From Argonema antarcticum A004/B2 (GTDB lineage: Bacteria > Cyanobacteriota > Cyanobacteriia > Cyanobacteriales > Aerosakkonemataceae): a stretch of 61,507 bases of DNA. The stretch is from contig NZ_JAIQZN010000008.1 of NCBI RefSeq assembly GCF_023333585.1, positions 71,373 to 132,879 of the forward strand. Reading direction: 5' to 3'. A program made the translations under genes and the position numbers. Below the pieces are notes generated by a model. The model made no database searches. It saw nothing but the letters and a program-made list of their open reading frames with translations, and was not told the DNA's origin. Below are positions 61,377-61,507 of the stretch, one piece after another. Within the stretch, counting starts at the first letter, position 1. The number at the start of each line of letters is the position of its first letter.

Positions 61377-61507
61377 TGGTATTTCTGTGCCTCTAGTTAA
61401 TTACACCTTTCTCGATTATGAGACAACAAATCCGTTCGATTTTTGCTAACATTCATTAACAAAAACTTCCTGTTTCATCTGGGACTGTCGGCAGCACCCC
61501 ATCCACA

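Overview
The window is cyanobacterial chromosome, most likely from a filamentous Oscillatoriales/Microcoleus-type organism. That reading rests on very frequent HIP1 octamers (GCGATCGC), a Ycf37 homologue, a GUN4-domain protein, RodZ and DUF2993 (LmeA-type) proteins, GAF/PAS signalling proteins, many Uma2 and pentapeptide-repeat genes, and the short tandem repeats typical of these genomes. No tRNA, rRNA or CRISPR array was found. Start codons were chosen by ribosome binding site and family alignment from memory, so some remain uncertain.

Layout. 1-5834 is the 3' part of a giant secreted FG-GAP/Calx-beta/RTX protein. 5.9-20.4 kb is mostly core: metK, cbiT, cdsA, a DUF2993 protein, a complete group II intron with its RT/HNH maturase (about 10501-12629) just upstream of an rluB-like gene, rodZ, malQ, a Nudix gene, then a GGDEF/EAL pair that should make and break c-di-GMP, separated by a 107-bp MITE-like element. 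20.4-24.9 kb is a duplicated pentapeptide-repeat/RidA locus containing one fused pentapeptide-RidA gene, one truncated ridA and one nine-codon ridA stub, flanked by two copies of a hairpin repeat. 25.1-29.8 kb is an RND efflux pump and its adaptor. 30.2-35.5 kb is accessory: an NB-ARC STAND protein, a GUN4-domain protein, small hypotheticals and broken protease and antitoxin genes among HIP1-containing repeats. 35.8-38.3 kb holds a peptidoglycan-binding protein, ycf37, a periplasmic solute-binding protein, rplT and rpmI.

40.3-45.0 kb together with 54.7-60.6 kb looks like a scavenging system for urea-type nitrogen compounds. It has two isochorismatase-like cysteine hydrolases (one very like biuret hydrolase), a stand-alone allophanate-hydrolase C-terminal domain, two BMP-type solute-binding lipoproteins and two ABC permeases, but no ATPase in the window. 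Two large histidine kinases sit between the second hydrolase and the second binding protein. The last gene is a polyphosphate-glucokinase-like ROK kinase.

45.6-52.0 kb is a toxin-antitoxin graveyard. Antitoxins are mostly intact, while every recognisable classical toxin is truncated, frameshifted or chimeric. Embedded in it (48.6-51.0 kb) is an unusual cluster of small genes: two proteins sharing an N-terminal Q-Y-N-x-x-G-(D/N)-I-N motif, an 80-aa and a 55-aa protein sharing a G-T-Y-x-G-x-R-L-A-G-K motif, a 24-aa hydrophobic peptide, and a stand-alone copy of the winged-helix domain that also begins the NB-ARC protein at 30.2 kb. Both genes carrying that domain have helically phased 10-bp CGG-containing repeats immediately upstream. 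I consider this the best candidate for an undescribed system here.
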